Part shown: positions 16,831 through 31,691 of the stretch, one piece after another | Layout of the letters: each line of letters begins with the position of its first letter | Numbering within the stretch: position 1 is the stretch's first letter | Assembly (NCBI GenBank): GCA_050043265.1 | Contig: JBHJIR010000005.1 | Coordinates: 62,001 to 126,000, forward strand | DNA length: 64,000 nt | Source: Pelagibius sp050043265 | Lineage (GTDB): Bacteria; Pseudomonadota; Alphaproteobacteria; Kiloniellales; Kiloniellaceae | Direction: 5' to 3' | Notes under the pieces: generated by a model | The model's input: the letters and a program-made list of their open reading frames with translations, nothing else | The model's database searches: none | Told to the model about the DNA's origin: nothing | Program-made: the position numbers and the translations under genes

Positions 16831-17388
16831 CTAGACCTCGTCCTTGAACGTCTGTCGGCGCCGCGCCGGACCGTCGGCGCTTAGCTGCTCCACGTTGAAG
16901 CGGTCGCGCAGCCGGTCTGCGACCGGTGCACTGACGAAACTGCTGATGTCGCCGCCCAGCCGGCCGATCTCCTTGACGAAGCGCGACGAAATGAACTGCT
17001 GGCGCTCCGAGGCCATCAGGAAGACCGTCTCGATGCGCGAATCCAGCCGGGCGTTCATCGCCGCCATCTGGAATTCGTATTCGAAGTCGGAAACCGCGCG
17101 CAGGCCGCGCACCAGCAGGCTGGCGCCGACCTCGTTGCAGAAGTCGATCAGCAGGTTGTCGAAGGCGCGCACCTGCACCTCGGCGCCATGGGTGTCCATC
17201 TGGTCGACATCGTCGCGCACCATCTCGACGCGCTCGTCGATCGAGAACAGCGGCCCCTTGCCGGCATTGCGCGCAACCGCGATGACCAGCCGGCCAGTGA
17301 CCTTACAGGCGCGTCCGATGATGTCGCGATGGCCGTTGGTGATGGGATCGAAGGTGCCGGGATAAACCCCGACGAGGGGACCGCTCAT
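16831..17388 (-). CDS. coaD: Phosphopantetheine adenylyltransferase
   Basis: CoaD transfers AMP from ATP to 4'-phosphopantetheine, the penultimate step of coenzyme A synthesis. The nucleotidyltransferase motif GVYPGTFDPITNGHRDII is at the N-terminus, and the family landmarks VRGLRAVSDFEYEFQMA and FISSRFVKEIGRLGGDI follow. At 185 residues it is about 15-20 longer than usual because of a polar C-terminal tail (DRFNVEQLSADGPARRR...). It starts 20 bases after gyrA on the same strand, so the two are probably co-transcribed. Confidence 0.95.
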   Translation of the reverse strand: MSGPLVGVYPGTFDPITNGHRDIIGRACKVTGRLVIAVARNAGKGPLFSIDERVEMVRDDVDQMDTHGAEVQVRAFDNLLIDFCNEVGASLLVRGLRAVSDFEYEFQMAAMNARLDSRIETVFLMASERQQFISSRFVKEIGRLGGDISSFVSAPVADRLRDRFNVEQLSADGPARRRQTFKDEV

Positions 17389-17408
17389 GCTCAGGGCCTT
17401 TTTGTTGC

Positions 17409-20225
<2,817 letters not shown>

Positions 20226-20677
20226 GTGTACTGCCTTGCGAAGACGCCCGGACCCCACGCCCGGACAACGGATTGCATTGCCCCCTGGGATTTACCCGCC
20301 GGGGGCCTGAGGTCACCTAAGAAAAGCGGCCGGATCGGCCGGGAGTTTTGCGGTCCCCGGGGCGCGCTCCGCCAAGATGTCGGAAGGCCCGGAAAACCCG
20401 CAGAAATCCACCACGATTCGTTAGACTGACTATTGCAATCCCGCGCCCCGGCGACAACTCCCGCGACGGCGGGAGCGGACCAATTAAAGCTTTCATTTCA
20501 AGGAGTTAAAAAAGGCTCTCCGGCCTGAGCGCCAGACCGTCCCACCGGCGCGCGAAAGCGCGCCCGGCACCGCCCCCATAGGGCCTGCCGGCGGTCTCCC
20601 CATAGTCTCACTGAACGCCATTCGGGTTGATTGCCGTCGGCGGCGATTTGCGCCGCCGGGTCGGCTGCCGGTGCGGG
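20226..20677. other. gyrA-ssb intergenic region with hairpins
   Basis: About 450 bases without a gene. Besides the terminator listed separately it holds a perfect 7-bp hairpin GGCGCGC-GAAA-GCGCGCC at 20547-20564 with a GNRA-type tetraloop. The gyrA promoter should lie between the terminator and 20226; no clear boxes were seen. Confidence 0.4.
20508..20533 (-). terminator. Probable intrinsic terminator downstream of ssb
   Basis: On the minus strand GGCGCTC and GAGCC form a bulged 5-bp stem immediately followed by TTTTTT. It lies about 150 bases past the ssb stop and would separate ssb from gyrA transcription. Confidence 0.5.
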
Positions 20678-21208
20678 CTAGAACGGGATCTCGTCGTCCA
20701 GGTCGCCGCCGCCCGAGCCGCCGCCGAAGCCGCCACCAGAACCGCCGCCAGAACCACCACCGAAGCCGCCACCACCCGAACCGCCGCCGGATCCACCGCC
20801 GAAGCCGCCGCTGGAGCCGCCGTCGTCACCGTAGCCGCCCCCGCCACCGCCGTCCTGACGGCCGTCCAGCATGGTCAGTTCGCCGCGGAAGCGCTGCAGC
20901 ACCACCTCGGTGGAATAGCGCTCCTGGCCTTCCTTGTCGGTCCACTTGCGGGTCTGCAACTGGCCCTCGACATAGATCTTGGAGCCCTTGCGCAGATACT
21001 TCTCGGCCACTTCGCTGAGCTTGTCGTTGAAGATGACGACGCGGTGCCACTCGGTGCGCTCCTTGCGCTCACCGGAATTGCGGTCGCGCCAGGTCTCCGA
21101 GGTCGCCACCGACAGGTTGGCGATCTTGGTGCCGTCCTGAGTGGAGCGGATCTCAGGATCGCGGCCGAGAATTCCAACCAGAATGACCTTGTTTACGCTA
21201 CCCGCCAT
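20678..21208 (-). CDS. ssb: Single-stranded DNA-binding protein SSB
   Basis: SSB coats single-stranded DNA in replication and repair. The 176-residue protein has the OB fold (residues 1-110: MAGSVNKVILVGILGRDPEIR, WHRVVIFNDKLSEVAEKYL, GSKIYVEGQLQTRKW) and the acidic tip DLDDEIPF that docks partner proteins. Between them, residues about 118-165 are almost entirely glycine and serine in GGGSGGGF-type repeats, an extreme form of the disordered linker. It is divergent from uvrA across a 244-base gap, an arrangement common in proteobacteria. Confidence 0.97.
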   Translation of the reverse strand: MAGSVNKVILVGILGRDPEIRSTQDGTKIANLSVATSETWRDRNSGERKERTEWHRVVIFNDKLSEVAEKYLRKGSKIYVEGQLQTRKWTDKEGQERYSTEVVLQRFRGELTMLDGRQDGGGGGGYGDDGGSSGGFGGGSGGGSGGGGFGGGSGGGSGGGFGGGSGGGDLDDEIPF

Positions 21209-21452
21209 GCCGTCTTTCTCCAGATTCTGCGTGTTTTCATGTCCGAAAGGGGCCGCACTCTAACGCCCTGGCAGGGCCATGTCAGCAATCCCTTATCCAC
21301 AAGGCGCCCGGGCCCAACGGGGGCTCGATTTTCGCCCTGCCTTGCCCCATATTGACCCTATCGGCGGCCGCCTGCCACCGATATCCCGAGCCATCGGTCA
21401 TCCAACGCACCCCGAGCGACGACCCCGAGCCCCGAGAGGCTGTGCCGAAGTC

Positions 21453-24376
<2,924 letters not shown>

Positions 24377-24380
<4 letters not shown>

Positions 24381-24868
24381 GCGACGTCGCCTGCCGCCTG
24401 GCCACGGCCGCGGATTTTGAAACCGTCGGCGCGCTGTTCCACCAGAATGCCCGCCACTACTTCGGCGACCGGGCGCCGTCGTTGGACGCCATCACCGCCC
24501 AGGTGCGCGGCGACGTGCTGGCGGAACATGCCAATATCGAGATCCTACTGGCCGAAGCCGACGGGCAGGCCATCGGCTTTGCCAGCTTCGCGGTGGTGCA
24601 TCCCGCCCCGGACCTGGGCGGCCAGCTGTTCCTGAAGGACCTCTTCGTCACCGCGGCCGCGCGCAGCGGCGGCACCGGTCTGACGCTGCTACGTGCCTTG
24701 GCCAGGATCGCGGTGGAACGCGGCTGCGTCCGCCTGGACTGGACGGCGGAAGACGATAACGCGCGCGCCCTCGCCCTCTACGACCGCATCGGCGCCCGCC
24801 GCCTGCCGGAGAAGATCTACTACCGCTTCGACGGCGACGCGCTGAAGGATTTCGCGGAGGGGCAGTAG
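24377..24868 (+). CDS. GNAT family N-acetyltransferase
   Basis: A 163-residue single GNAT domain. The acetyl-CoA-binding region is near FVTAAARSGGTGLTLLRAL (residues about 92-110), a variant of the R/QxxGxG/A loop. The following strand and helix LDWTAEDDNARALALYDRIGA are typical of the C-terminal half. The substrate is unknown. Its ATG overlaps the uvrA stop (ATGA), so it is translationally coupled to uvrA; a repair role is possible but unsupported. It is followed by a palindromic repeat. Confidence 0.82.
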
Positions 24869-24895
24869 CCCTCGGCATTCCTCCCCCTCAAGGCT

Positions 24896-24997
24896 GTCGT
24901 CCCGGGACTAGATCCCGGGATCCCCTGCCCTGTCCGCCGAACCGGTCATCGCCTCCGGCGGGCGCCAATGGGTCCCGGCAACAGGTGCCGGGACGAC
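24896..24997. repeat. Palindromic intergenic repeat, family A copy 1
   Basis: A 102-base element bounded by near-perfect terminal inverted repeats (GTCGTCCCGGGA ... TGCCGGGACGAC). Internally it holds nested hairpins (CCCGGGA-CTAGA-TCCCGGG and TCCCGGCA-ACAGG-TGCCGGGA). Its right arm is 29/30 identical to that of the copy at 61409-61492. It lies after the GNAT gene in non-coding DNA. Confidence 0.8.
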
Positions 24998-25050
24998 ATC
25001 GAGTTGACTGGGCAAGGGCATGCGCCGCCGGAACCGACCGGGACCAGCCC

Positions 25051-28000
25051 CTAATCCGCGCCGCCTGAGGGCTGCACCTCGGGATCGGCGCCGTGCCGCA
25101 CCGGGCGCAGCCGGCGGGTGATACCGCGGATGGTGACGTAGAACACCGGCGTCAGGAACAGGCCGAAGAAGGTCACCCCCAGCATTCCCGAGAACACGGT
25201 GACGCCCAGCGCCTGGCGCATCTCCGCCCCCGGGCCGGTGGCAAGGGCCAGCGGCACCACGCCCAGGATGAAGGCGAAGGCGGTCATCAGGATCGGCCTG
25301 AGACGCAGGCGGCAGGCCTTGACCACCGCCTCGACCAGATCGTCGCCGGCATCCTCGGCCTGTTTGGCGAACTCGACGATCAGGATGGCGTTCTTGGCCG
25401 CCAGGCCGACCAGCACGATAAGGCCGACCTGGGTCAGGATGTTGTTGTCGAAGCCGCGCAGGGTGACGCCGATCAACGCCGACAGCACGCTCATCGGCAC
25501 GATCAGAATGATCGCCAGCGGCAGGCTCCAGCTCTCGTACTGCGCCGCCAGGGCGAGGAACACGAACAGCACCGAGAGGCCGAAGATGAAGACCGCGATG
25601 TCGCCGATCTGGCGCTCCTGGTAAGCCAGTTCCGTCCACTCGAAGCCGGTGCCCGGCGGCAACGTCTGGCGGGCCAACTGCTCCATGGTGTCGAGCGCCT
25701 CGCCGGTCGATACCCCGGGCGCCGCATTGCCCTGCACCGGCACCGAAACGTACATGTTGTAGCGCTGCACCAGGTTGGGGCCGGAAACGTCACGGACCTC
25801 CACCAGGGTACCGAGCGGAACCAGTTCGCCGGTCGCCGAGGGCACCTTCAGACGCTGGATGTCCTCGCGCTCCATGCGGAACGCCTCGTCGGCCTGTGCA
25901 CGTACCTGGTAGATCCGCCCGAAGGCGTTGAAGTCGTTCACATAGGCGTTGCCGAGATTGATCGACAGGGTATCGAAGATGTTGGGAATCGGCACGTTCA
26001 GCATCTGTGCCTTGCGACGGTCGATCTCCAGGTAGAACTGCGGCGAGGAAGAACTGAAGGTGGTGTAAACGCCGGTCACCCCGGGGGTCTGGCCCGCCTG
26101 TCCCATGATGGCATAGGCCGACTGCAGCACCCGGTCCATCTCGGCGCTGTCACGTTCCTGCAGCAGCATCTTGAAGCCGCCGGAGGTGCCGACGCCGCGC
26201 ACCGGTGGCGGCGGCACCGCGATGACGAAGGCCTCCTCGATGGATTGCAGGCCGCCGTAGAGCTGGCCGATGATGGCGCCGGCCGGCTGGCCATTGGCCA
26301 GGCGTTCCTCGAACGGCTCCAGTCCGGCAAAGATCACACCGGCGTTGGACGCGTTGGTGAAGGTGGCGCCGGAGAAACCGGCGAAGGCCACGGCGTTACG
26401 CACACCGGGCGTGTTCTGCACGATTTCGGAAGCGCGTTTCACGACGTCGTCGGTGCGGTCCAGGGAGGCGCCTTCGGGAAGCTGAATGACGACGATGGCG
26501 TAACCCTGATCGAGGGTCGGGATGAACCCGCGCGGCGTCACCTGCAGCATATAGACCGTGCTGGCGAGCAACCCGGCGAAGATCAGCAGCATGACGCCGA
26601 CGGTGAGCTTGCGGCCGACCAGGAAATGGACCACGCGGCCGTAGCCGTCGCTCAGCTTGTCGAAGCCTTTGTTGAAGCCGTCGGCGAAATAACGCCCGAT
26701 GACGGCGAGCGGGAAGCGTGAGGGCTTGCCGCCGTGCGGCTTGAACAGGATGGCGGCCAGGGCCGGCGACAGGGTCAGCGAGTTGGCCGCGGAAATCACC
26801 GTGGCCACCGCAATGGTGATGGCGAACTGCAGATAGAACTGGCCGGAGATGCCGGGGATGAAGGCGACCGGCACGAAAACCGCGGTCAGCACCAGGGCGA
26901 TGGCGACCACCGCGGAGCCGACCTCGTCCATGGTTCGATGCGCCGCCTCGCGCGGACTGTAGCCCAGGCGCATGTTGCGCTCGACGTTCTCCACCACGAC
27001 GATGGCGTCGTCGACCACGATGCCGATGGCCAACACCATGCCGAACAGGGTCAGCATGTTGATGGAAAAACCAAAGGCCGACATGACCGCGAAAGTGCCG
27101 ATCAGCGAGACCGGAATGGCGATGATAGGCACCACGGCCGTGCGCCAGGACTGTAGGAAAATCAGCACAACCAGCACCACCAGCAGCACCGCCTCGAACA
27201 GCGTATCGTACACCGCGTCGATCGACTCGGCGATGAACTCCGTCGGGTTGTAGACGATCCTGTAGTCGATACCCGTCGGGAAGTCCTGCTTCAGGCGCTC
27301 CATGGTCTCGATCACCGCGTCGGAGGTCTCCAACGCATTGGTGTTCGGACGCTGGAAGATCGCCAACGCCACCGCCTGTTTGCCGTTCAGATAGCTGTTG
27401 GTGACGTATTGCTTGGCGCCCAGTTCGACCCGCGCCACGTCCTGCAGGCGGATCAGGCGCCCCCCCTCGCCCGACTTCACGATGACGTCGCGGAACTCGC
27501 GGGCATCTTTGAAGCGGCCTTGGGTCGTAACCACGTACTGGAACGCCGGGCCGCCGGTGGTCGGCGGCGCGCCGATCGAGCCGCCGGAGACCTGGACGTT
27601 CTGCTCGCGCAGGGCCTCGACGACGTCGCTGGCGGACAGGCCGTAGGCCGACAGTTTCTCCGGGTTGAGCCAGACGCGCAGCGAGTATTCACGCTCGCCG
27701 AAGATGATCAGGTCACCGATCCCGTCCAGCCGCAGCAGCAGGTCGCGCACCCGATTGCGCGCGTAGTTGGAGACATAAAGCTGGTCGTAGCTCTCGTCGG
27801 GCGAGAGCATGTGGACCACCATCATCAGATCGGGCGAACGCTTGGCGGTGGTGATGCCGAGGGCGCGGACCTCCTCCGGCAGGCGCGGCTCGGCCACGGC
27901 GACGCGGTTCTGCACCAGCACCTGGGCCTTGTCCAGGTCGGTGCCCAGTTCGAACGTGATGGTCAGCGACATCGAGCCGTCGCTGGTCGAATAGGAGGAC

Positions 28001-28239
28001 ATGTAGAGCATGTCCTCGACGCCGTTGATCTCCTGCTCCAGCGGGGTCGCGACGGTGGCCGCGACGGTTTCCGCGTCGGCGCCCGGATACTGCGCCGTCA
28101 CCGAGATACTGGGCGGCGCGATCTCCGGATACTGGGCAACCGGCAGCAGGCCGAAGGAGATCAGGCCGACAATGACCATAACCACCGACAGGACCGTCGC
28201 GAAGATCGGCCGGTCGACGAAAAAGTGAGCAAAGCGCAT
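25051..28239 (-). CDS. RND multidrug efflux transporter, inner-membrane subunit (HAE1/AcrB type)
   Basis: A 1062-residue proton-driven pump. It has the 12-helix layout, the start MRFAHFFVDRPIFATV typical of AcrB/MexB, the proton-relay pair in GIVVDDAIVVVENV and the relay lysine in LAAKNAILIVEFAKQ. The large periplasmic porter loops contain SVTAQYPGADAETVA. The C-terminus is cytoplasmic and polar. It lies 10 bases downstream of its adaptor gene on the same strand. No outer-membrane channel gene (TolC/OprM type) or TetR-type repressor is adjacent, so it presumably uses a channel encoded elsewhere. Substrates cannot be predicted. Confidence 0.95.
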   Translation of the reverse strand: MRFAHFFVDRPIFATVLSVVMVIVGLISFGLLPVAQYPEIAPPSISVTAQYPGADAETVAATVATPLEQEINGVEDMLYMSSYSTSDGSMSLTITFELGTDLDKAQVLVQNRVAVAEPRLPEEVRALGITTAKRSPDLMMVVHMLSPDESYDQLYVSNYARNRVRDLLLRLDGIGDLIIFGEREYSLRVWLNPEKLSAYGLSASDVVEALREQNVQVSGGSIGAPPTTGGPAFQYVVTTQGRFKDAREFRDVIVKSGEGGRLIRLQDVARVELGAKQYVTNSYLNGKQAVALAIFQRPNTNALETSDAVIETMERLKQDFPTGIDYRIVYNPTEFIAESIDAVYDTLFEAVLLVVLVVLIFLQSWRTAVVPIIAIPVSLIGTFAVMSAFGFSINMLTLFGMVLAIGIVVDDAIVVVENVERNMRLGYSPREAAHRTMDEVGSAVVAIALVLTAVFVPVAFIPGISGQFYLQFAITIAVATVISAANSLTLSPALAAILFKPHGGKPSRFPLAVIGRYFADGFNKGFDKLSDGYGRVVHFLVGRKLTVGVMLLIFAGLLASTVYMLQVTPRGFIPTLDQGYAIVVIQLPEGASLDRTDDVVKRASEIVQNTPGVRNAVAFAGFSGATFTNASNAGVIFAGLEPFEERLANGQPAGAIIGQLYGGLQSIEEAFVIAVPPPPVRGVGTSGGFKMLLQERDSAEMDRVLQSAYAIMGQAGQTPGVTGVYTTFSSSSPQFYLEIDRRKAQMLNVPIPNIFDTLSINLGNAYVNDFNAFGRIYQVRAQADEAFRMEREDIQRLKVPSATGELVPLGTLVEVRDVSGPNLVQRYNMYVSVPVQGNAAPGVSTGEALDTMEQLARQTLPPGTGFEWTELAYQERQIGDIAVFIFGLSVLFVFLALAAQYESWSLPLAIILIVPMSVLSALIGVTLRGFDNNILTQVGLIVLVGLAAKNAILIVEFAKQAEDAGDDLVEAVVKACRLRLRPILMTAFAFILGVVPLALATGPGAEMRQALGVTVFSGMLGVTFFGLFLTPVFYVTIRGITRRLRPVRHGADPEVQPSGGAD

Positions 28240-28249
28240 CGCCGTTCCT

Positions 28250-29437
28250 CTACTGCTGATCGGCGACGGGCGGCAGCTCGACCAGCTCCGGCGTGACGGT
28301 CGCGCCCGGGCGCACCCGCATCAGGCCATTGATGACGATCGTCTCGTCGCCGGTCAGGCCTTCGCGCACGACGCGATAGCCATGCAGCCGCGGTCCGGGA
28401 CGAACCTGCACCGGCGTCACCTTACCCTCGGCGTCGACGGAATAGACGATACGCCGGGTCTGGTCCGCGGCAATCGCCTCGTCGGGCACCAGCACACCAC
28501 GGTATGGCAGAGACCCGGGAATGTTGATGCGGCCGAACAGGCCCGGCTGCATGACGAAATCCGGGTTGGGGAAGACCGCGCGCACGCGCATGGTCCCGGT
28601 TCCCTGATCGATGCGGTTCTCGGCGAAATCCAGCTTGCCGTCGAAGGGGCCGTCGCGCGCGTCGCTGAGCGTCACCTTCACCGGCAGCGCGCCGGCGCCT
28701 TCCTGCAGCGACAGGCCGCGTGAACGGGCATCGCGGGCATAGGCCAGGAAGGAGCGCGCGTCGATGTCGAAGTAGAAGTAGATCGGGTCCAGCGAGACGA
28801 TGCGGGTCAGGATGGTGTCGTCGGAAGAGACCAGATTGCCCACCGAGATGAAGTTGCGGTCGATGCGCCCACCGACCGGTGCCCGGATCTCGGTGTAGGC
28901 GAGGTCCAGCCGGGCGTAGTCGAGGGCCGCCTTGGCGCCCTGCACTTCGGCCTGGGAGGCGATGAAGGCCTGCTGGCGCTCATCGAGCGTACTGGTCGAG
29001 ATGTTGCCGCGCGTCACCAGTTCTTGGGCACGCTTCAGCTCTTTGTCGGTGTAGTCGAGTTGGGATTGGGCAATCTTCAGAGTGGCCGCGGCCTGAGAGG
29101 CCGCCGCCTGGAAGGGACGCTGGTCGATGGTGAACAGCAGGTCGCCCTTGGCAACGATGGCGCCATCGGTGAAGTGGATCTTCTGCAGGTAGCCACCGAC
29201 CCGGGCACGGACGTCGACCTCCTCGACCGCCTCGAAGCGGCCGACGAACTCGTCGTCCTCGACGACCTCGCGCACCACCGGCTTGGCGACCGTCACCTTG
29301 GGCGGCGGCGGCGCGGCCTGTTGGGCCACCGAATCGTCACCGTCCCCGCAGGCGCCGAGCAGCGCCACAAGAGCCACACAGGGACCGGCTTTAACCAATC
29401 CGCGTCCAAGGGCCACGGCCCAAGAAAATCTATGCAT
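28250..29437 (-). CDS. RND efflux periplasmic adaptor (membrane fusion lipoprotein)
   Basis: A 395-residue adaptor linking the RND pump to an outer-membrane channel. The N-terminus is a lipoprotein signal with lipobox LLGAC (Cys about 30). The barrel-sandwich/lipoyl halves are visible as VDVRARVGGYLQKIHFTDGAIVAKGDLLFTIDQRPF and AYTEIRAPVGGRIDRNFISVGNLV, either side of an alpha-helical hairpin (residues about 110-170). The membrane-proximal domain follows. AAGGGG precedes the ATG by 9 bases. It is the first gene of the two-gene operon and divergent from the cyclase gene. Confidence 0.93.
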   Translation of the reverse strand: MHRFSWAVALGRGLVKAGPCVALVALLGACGDGDDSVAQQAAPPPPKVTVAKPVVREVVEDDEFVGRFEAVEEVDVRARVGGYLQKIHFTDGAIVAKGDLLFTIDQRPFQAAASQAAATLKIAQSQLDYTDKELKRAQELVTRGNISTSTLDERQQAFIASQAEVQGAKAALDYARLDLAYTEIRAPVGGRIDRNFISVGNLVSSDDTILTRIVSLDPIYFYFDIDARSFLAYARDARSRGLSLQEGAGALPVKVTLSDARDGPFDGKLDFAENRIDQGTGTMRVRAVFPNPDFVMQPGLFGRINIPGSLPYRGVLVPDEAIAADQTRRIVYSVDAEGKVTPVQVRPGPRLHGYRVVREGLTGDETIVINGLMRVRPGATVTPELVELPPVADQQ

Positions 29438-29497
29438 ACAAATATCCCCTTCGATGCCGCCCCGCCTTCCGGCGGCAAACGCCCCACCCTAGATATT

Positions 29498-29508
29498 CTG
29501 CACTGCAG
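29498..29508. promoter_or_regulatory. Short palindrome in the RND/cyclase divergent promoter region
   Basis: CTGCA-C-TGCAG is a perfect 11-base palindrome about 60 bases upstream of the adaptor start and 75 bases upstream of the cyclase start. It is positioned like a repressor operator, but its short length makes chance likely. Confidence 0.25.
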
Positions 29509-29583
29509 CAAATACAAGGTGCCCGTCGCACAGGAGGGGTTGCAATACTTGCATGGACCCGCCGGGCGCCGCAGATTTAGCCG

Positions 29584-30846
29584 ATGACCGCCCTCTTGCC
29601 AACGAGTCCCGGGCCTACCGAGGATTCACTCCTGACAGACGCCCTGCGCAGCCAGGGGCGCGAACGGGCGCAGCCGGTCATCGACTGGCTGGCGACCATG
29701 CGCCTGCGCCAGACCCGCATCACCCTCCTGTTTGACGGGTTTTTACGCCAGTTGAGCGCCGTAGGCGTCCCGCTCCACCGCTCTACTTTGCACTTGCGGC
29801 AACTCCACCCTCAGCTACGCGCCCGCACCGTACTGTGGGAGGGCGAGGCCGGCGGCGCCATGGAGATCCCCCGCGCCCATGGCATCGAGGTGAGCGATCT
29901 GTTCCTGAAAAGCCCGGTGAAGCTGCTCTTCGACGGCGGCGCGCCGGTTCGCCGCCGGCTCGCCCTGCCCGGCTGCCCGATCGATTTTCCGATTACCGAG
30001 GACCTGAAAGGCCAAGGCTACACCGACTACACGGCTCGCCCATTGCCTTTCAGCACCCGCCAGATCAATACCCTGACCCTCGCGACGCGGCACGCCGGCG
30101 GCTTCAGCGATCTGGACATCGCCACGGTCGAGGCGGCCGCGCCACTGTTCGGGGTCCTGCTGGAGCTGCGCAACGCCTATCGCACCAGCCAGACCCTGAT
30201 GGAGACCTATCTGGGCACCCGCAGCGCCCACAAGGTCCTGGCCGGCACCATCCGGCGCGGCGAAGTGGAGCGCATCAACGCCGTGCTCTGGACATCGGAC
30301 ATGCGCGATTTCACCGGCCTGTCGATGAAACTGCCGATGGAAGAGGTCGTCCAGTTGCTGGACGACTATTTCCAGGCCATGGCCGAAGCCATCAACGCCA
30401 ACGGCGGCGAGATCCTGAAATTCATCGGCGATGCCGTGCTCGCCATCTTTCCGATCGAGGAGAAGCATGCCGGCGACCCCTGCCGCGCCTGCATGGCCTC
30501 AATGCTCGCGGCCCGCGCGGCGTTGGACAACATCGAGCGCGTGCGCGACGAGCGGCGGGCCGCCGGCAAGCCCGATGCCCGCTGCGGCATCGCCCTGCAT
30601 GTCGGCGACGTCATGTACGGCAACATCGGCGCGGCCGACCGGCTGGACTTCACGGTGATCGGCCCGGCGGTGAATCTGGTCAGCCGGATCGAGACGCTGA
30701 ACCACGACCTCTCGGTGCCGCTGGTCTACTCCGGCGCCTTTGCCGGTCATTGGCTGGGCGCAAGCCGCAGCCTGGGCTTCCACGCCCTGAAGGGCTTCGC
30801 CGAGCCGGAGGAAGTCTTCACCCTGGCCGAGGAACAGACTCCATGA
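29584..30846 (+). CDS. Class III adenylate/guanylate cyclase
   Basis: A 420-residue protein with a C-terminal class III cyclase domain (residues about 225-400). Metal-binding Asp residues are in LWTSDMRDFTGLS and KFIGDAVLAIF. The Lys of LKFIGD and the Asp of LDFTVIGPAVN are the pair that selects adenine, so ATP is the likely substrate. Transition-state Asn and Arg are in NLVSRIE. The N-terminal 220 residues have no membrane helix and look like a ligand-sensing region of the kind seen in other rhizobial and rhodospirillal cyclases, not identified further. The last 30 codons are duplicated at 31511-31600. Product cyclic AMP is inference. Confidence 0.9.
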   Translation: MTALLPTSPGPTEDSLLTDALRSQGRERAQPVIDWLATMRLRQTRITLLFDGFLRQLSAVGVPLHRSTLHLRQLHPQLRARTVLWEGEAGGAMEIPRAHGIEVSDLFLKSPVKLLFDGGAPVRRRLALPGCPIDFPITEDLKGQGYTDYTARPLPFSTRQINTLTLATRHAGGFSDLDIATVEAAAPLFGVLLELRNAYRTSQTLMETYLGTRSAHKVLAGTIRRGEVERINAVLWTSDMRDFTGLSMKLPMEEVVQLLDDYFQAMAEAINANGGEILKFIGDAVLAIFPIEEKHAGDPCRACMASMLAARAALDNIERVRDERRAAGKPDARCGIALHVGDVMYGNIGAADRLDFTVIGPAVNLVSRIETLNHDLSVPLVYSGAFAGHWLGASRSLGFHALKGFAEPEEVFTLAEEQTP

Positions 30847-30982
30847 ACGGAACACTTTCGGCTGCCCGAGGGCGGCGCTATGGCCTCCCGGAGAATTGCC
30901 GCCCCTGGGGTTGCAGCACCTCGATGAATTTCGCTAGCCTTTCTCCGAAGCAAAGGGCTACTAGAAGGCCCCAGGGGGAGAC

Positions 30983-31486
30983 ATGACAGCCGGATCGGAC
31001 GAACATCCTGGCAGCGCGACACCACCGCGACGCTGGACATGGGCTGCGATTCTCGTAGCCATACTTCTGCTCGTGCCATGCCTCTTCGTTGGCGGCATCG
31101 TGCAGTGGCTCTACCTCGCCGCGGCCGGCCGCTACCTTTCCGGCACCATCTTTTCTTGGGTTGGCCTAGAAATCGTAGATCAAGTCTTTCTGATCTTCTT
31201 TCCCGGCGTGATCCAGGGGCTTGTTTGCGGTGTGCTCTCTATTTACATCACCTCGCTCCTCTTCAAGCGGGCCAATTACACAGCCGTTGGATACTCTTTT
31301 ATCACGGTCGTCGCCTGTCTCACTGTGCTGTCGATTTTAATGAGCTTATATCTCGAAAAATTTCTTACTCTCGATACCGTCGGCATTATTGCCACCACCA
31401 TCGGCACCATGACCGCAGCCTACTACAGCATGACCACCGTGCAGGAGAAGCAGCGCCGAAATGGTCTGGTTTCCACCTTCGAATAA
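30983..31486 (+). CDS. Four-helix membrane protein of unknown function
   Basis: A 167-residue integral membrane protein with four predicted helices (residues about 19-45, 58-85, 93-118, 126-150) and short polar ends. It has a good ribosome site (GGGGGAG 6 bases before the ATG). Its codons are visibly more AT-rich than those of the flanking genes (for example TTTATCACG, TTTTAATGAGC, ATTATTGCC), suggesting a different origin. It sits between the cyclase and a degenerate duplicate of the cyclase 3' end. No family recognised. Confidence 0.65.
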   Translation: MTAGSDEHPGSATPPRRWTWAAILVAILLLVPCLFVGGIVQWLYLAAAGRYLSGTIFSWVGLEIVDQVFLIFFPGVIQGLVCGVLSIYITSLLFKRANYTAVGYSFITVVACLTVLSILMSLYLEKFLTLDTVGIIATTIGTMTAAYYSMTTVQEKQRRNGLVSTFE

Positions 31487-31510
31487 GATGCCCGCTCCCG
31501 CACCTGCCTG

Positions 31511-31630
31511 TGGCAGGGCGAAAGCCGCAGTCTGGGCTACCACGCCCTGAAGGGCTTCGCCGAGCCGGAGGAGGTCTTCACCCTGGCCGAAACTGACCCG
31601 TCGTCAGCGGGGACCTCAACGGGTAATTGA
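31511..31630 (+). pseudogene. Duplicated 3' end of a class III cyclase gene (remnant)
   Basis: From 31511 to about 31591 the DNA matches the cyclase tail at 30751-30831 with about 5 mismatches in 80 bases. It encodes SRSLGYHALKGFAEPEEVF where the intact gene has SRSLGFHALKGFAEPEEVF. The frame stays open to a TGA at 31628-31630 but has no start, and the rest of a cyclase is missing upstream. It is therefore a fragment left by duplication or by deletion of a second cyclase gene. Confidence 0.8.
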
Positions 31631-31691
31631 GCGCCCCGAGGGGGAAAATCGGGGGCTTTCGGCAGCCCCGCCGCGGCGCTATGGTCCGCCC

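Noticed and set aside
20700..20850. Regular CCGCC/ACC repeats
   Set aside because: They encode the glycine linker of SSB on the minus strand.
21209..21452. LexA (SOS) box between ssb and uvrA
   Set aside because: I looked for GTTC-N7-GTTC and its complement and found none; other LexA types cannot be excluded.
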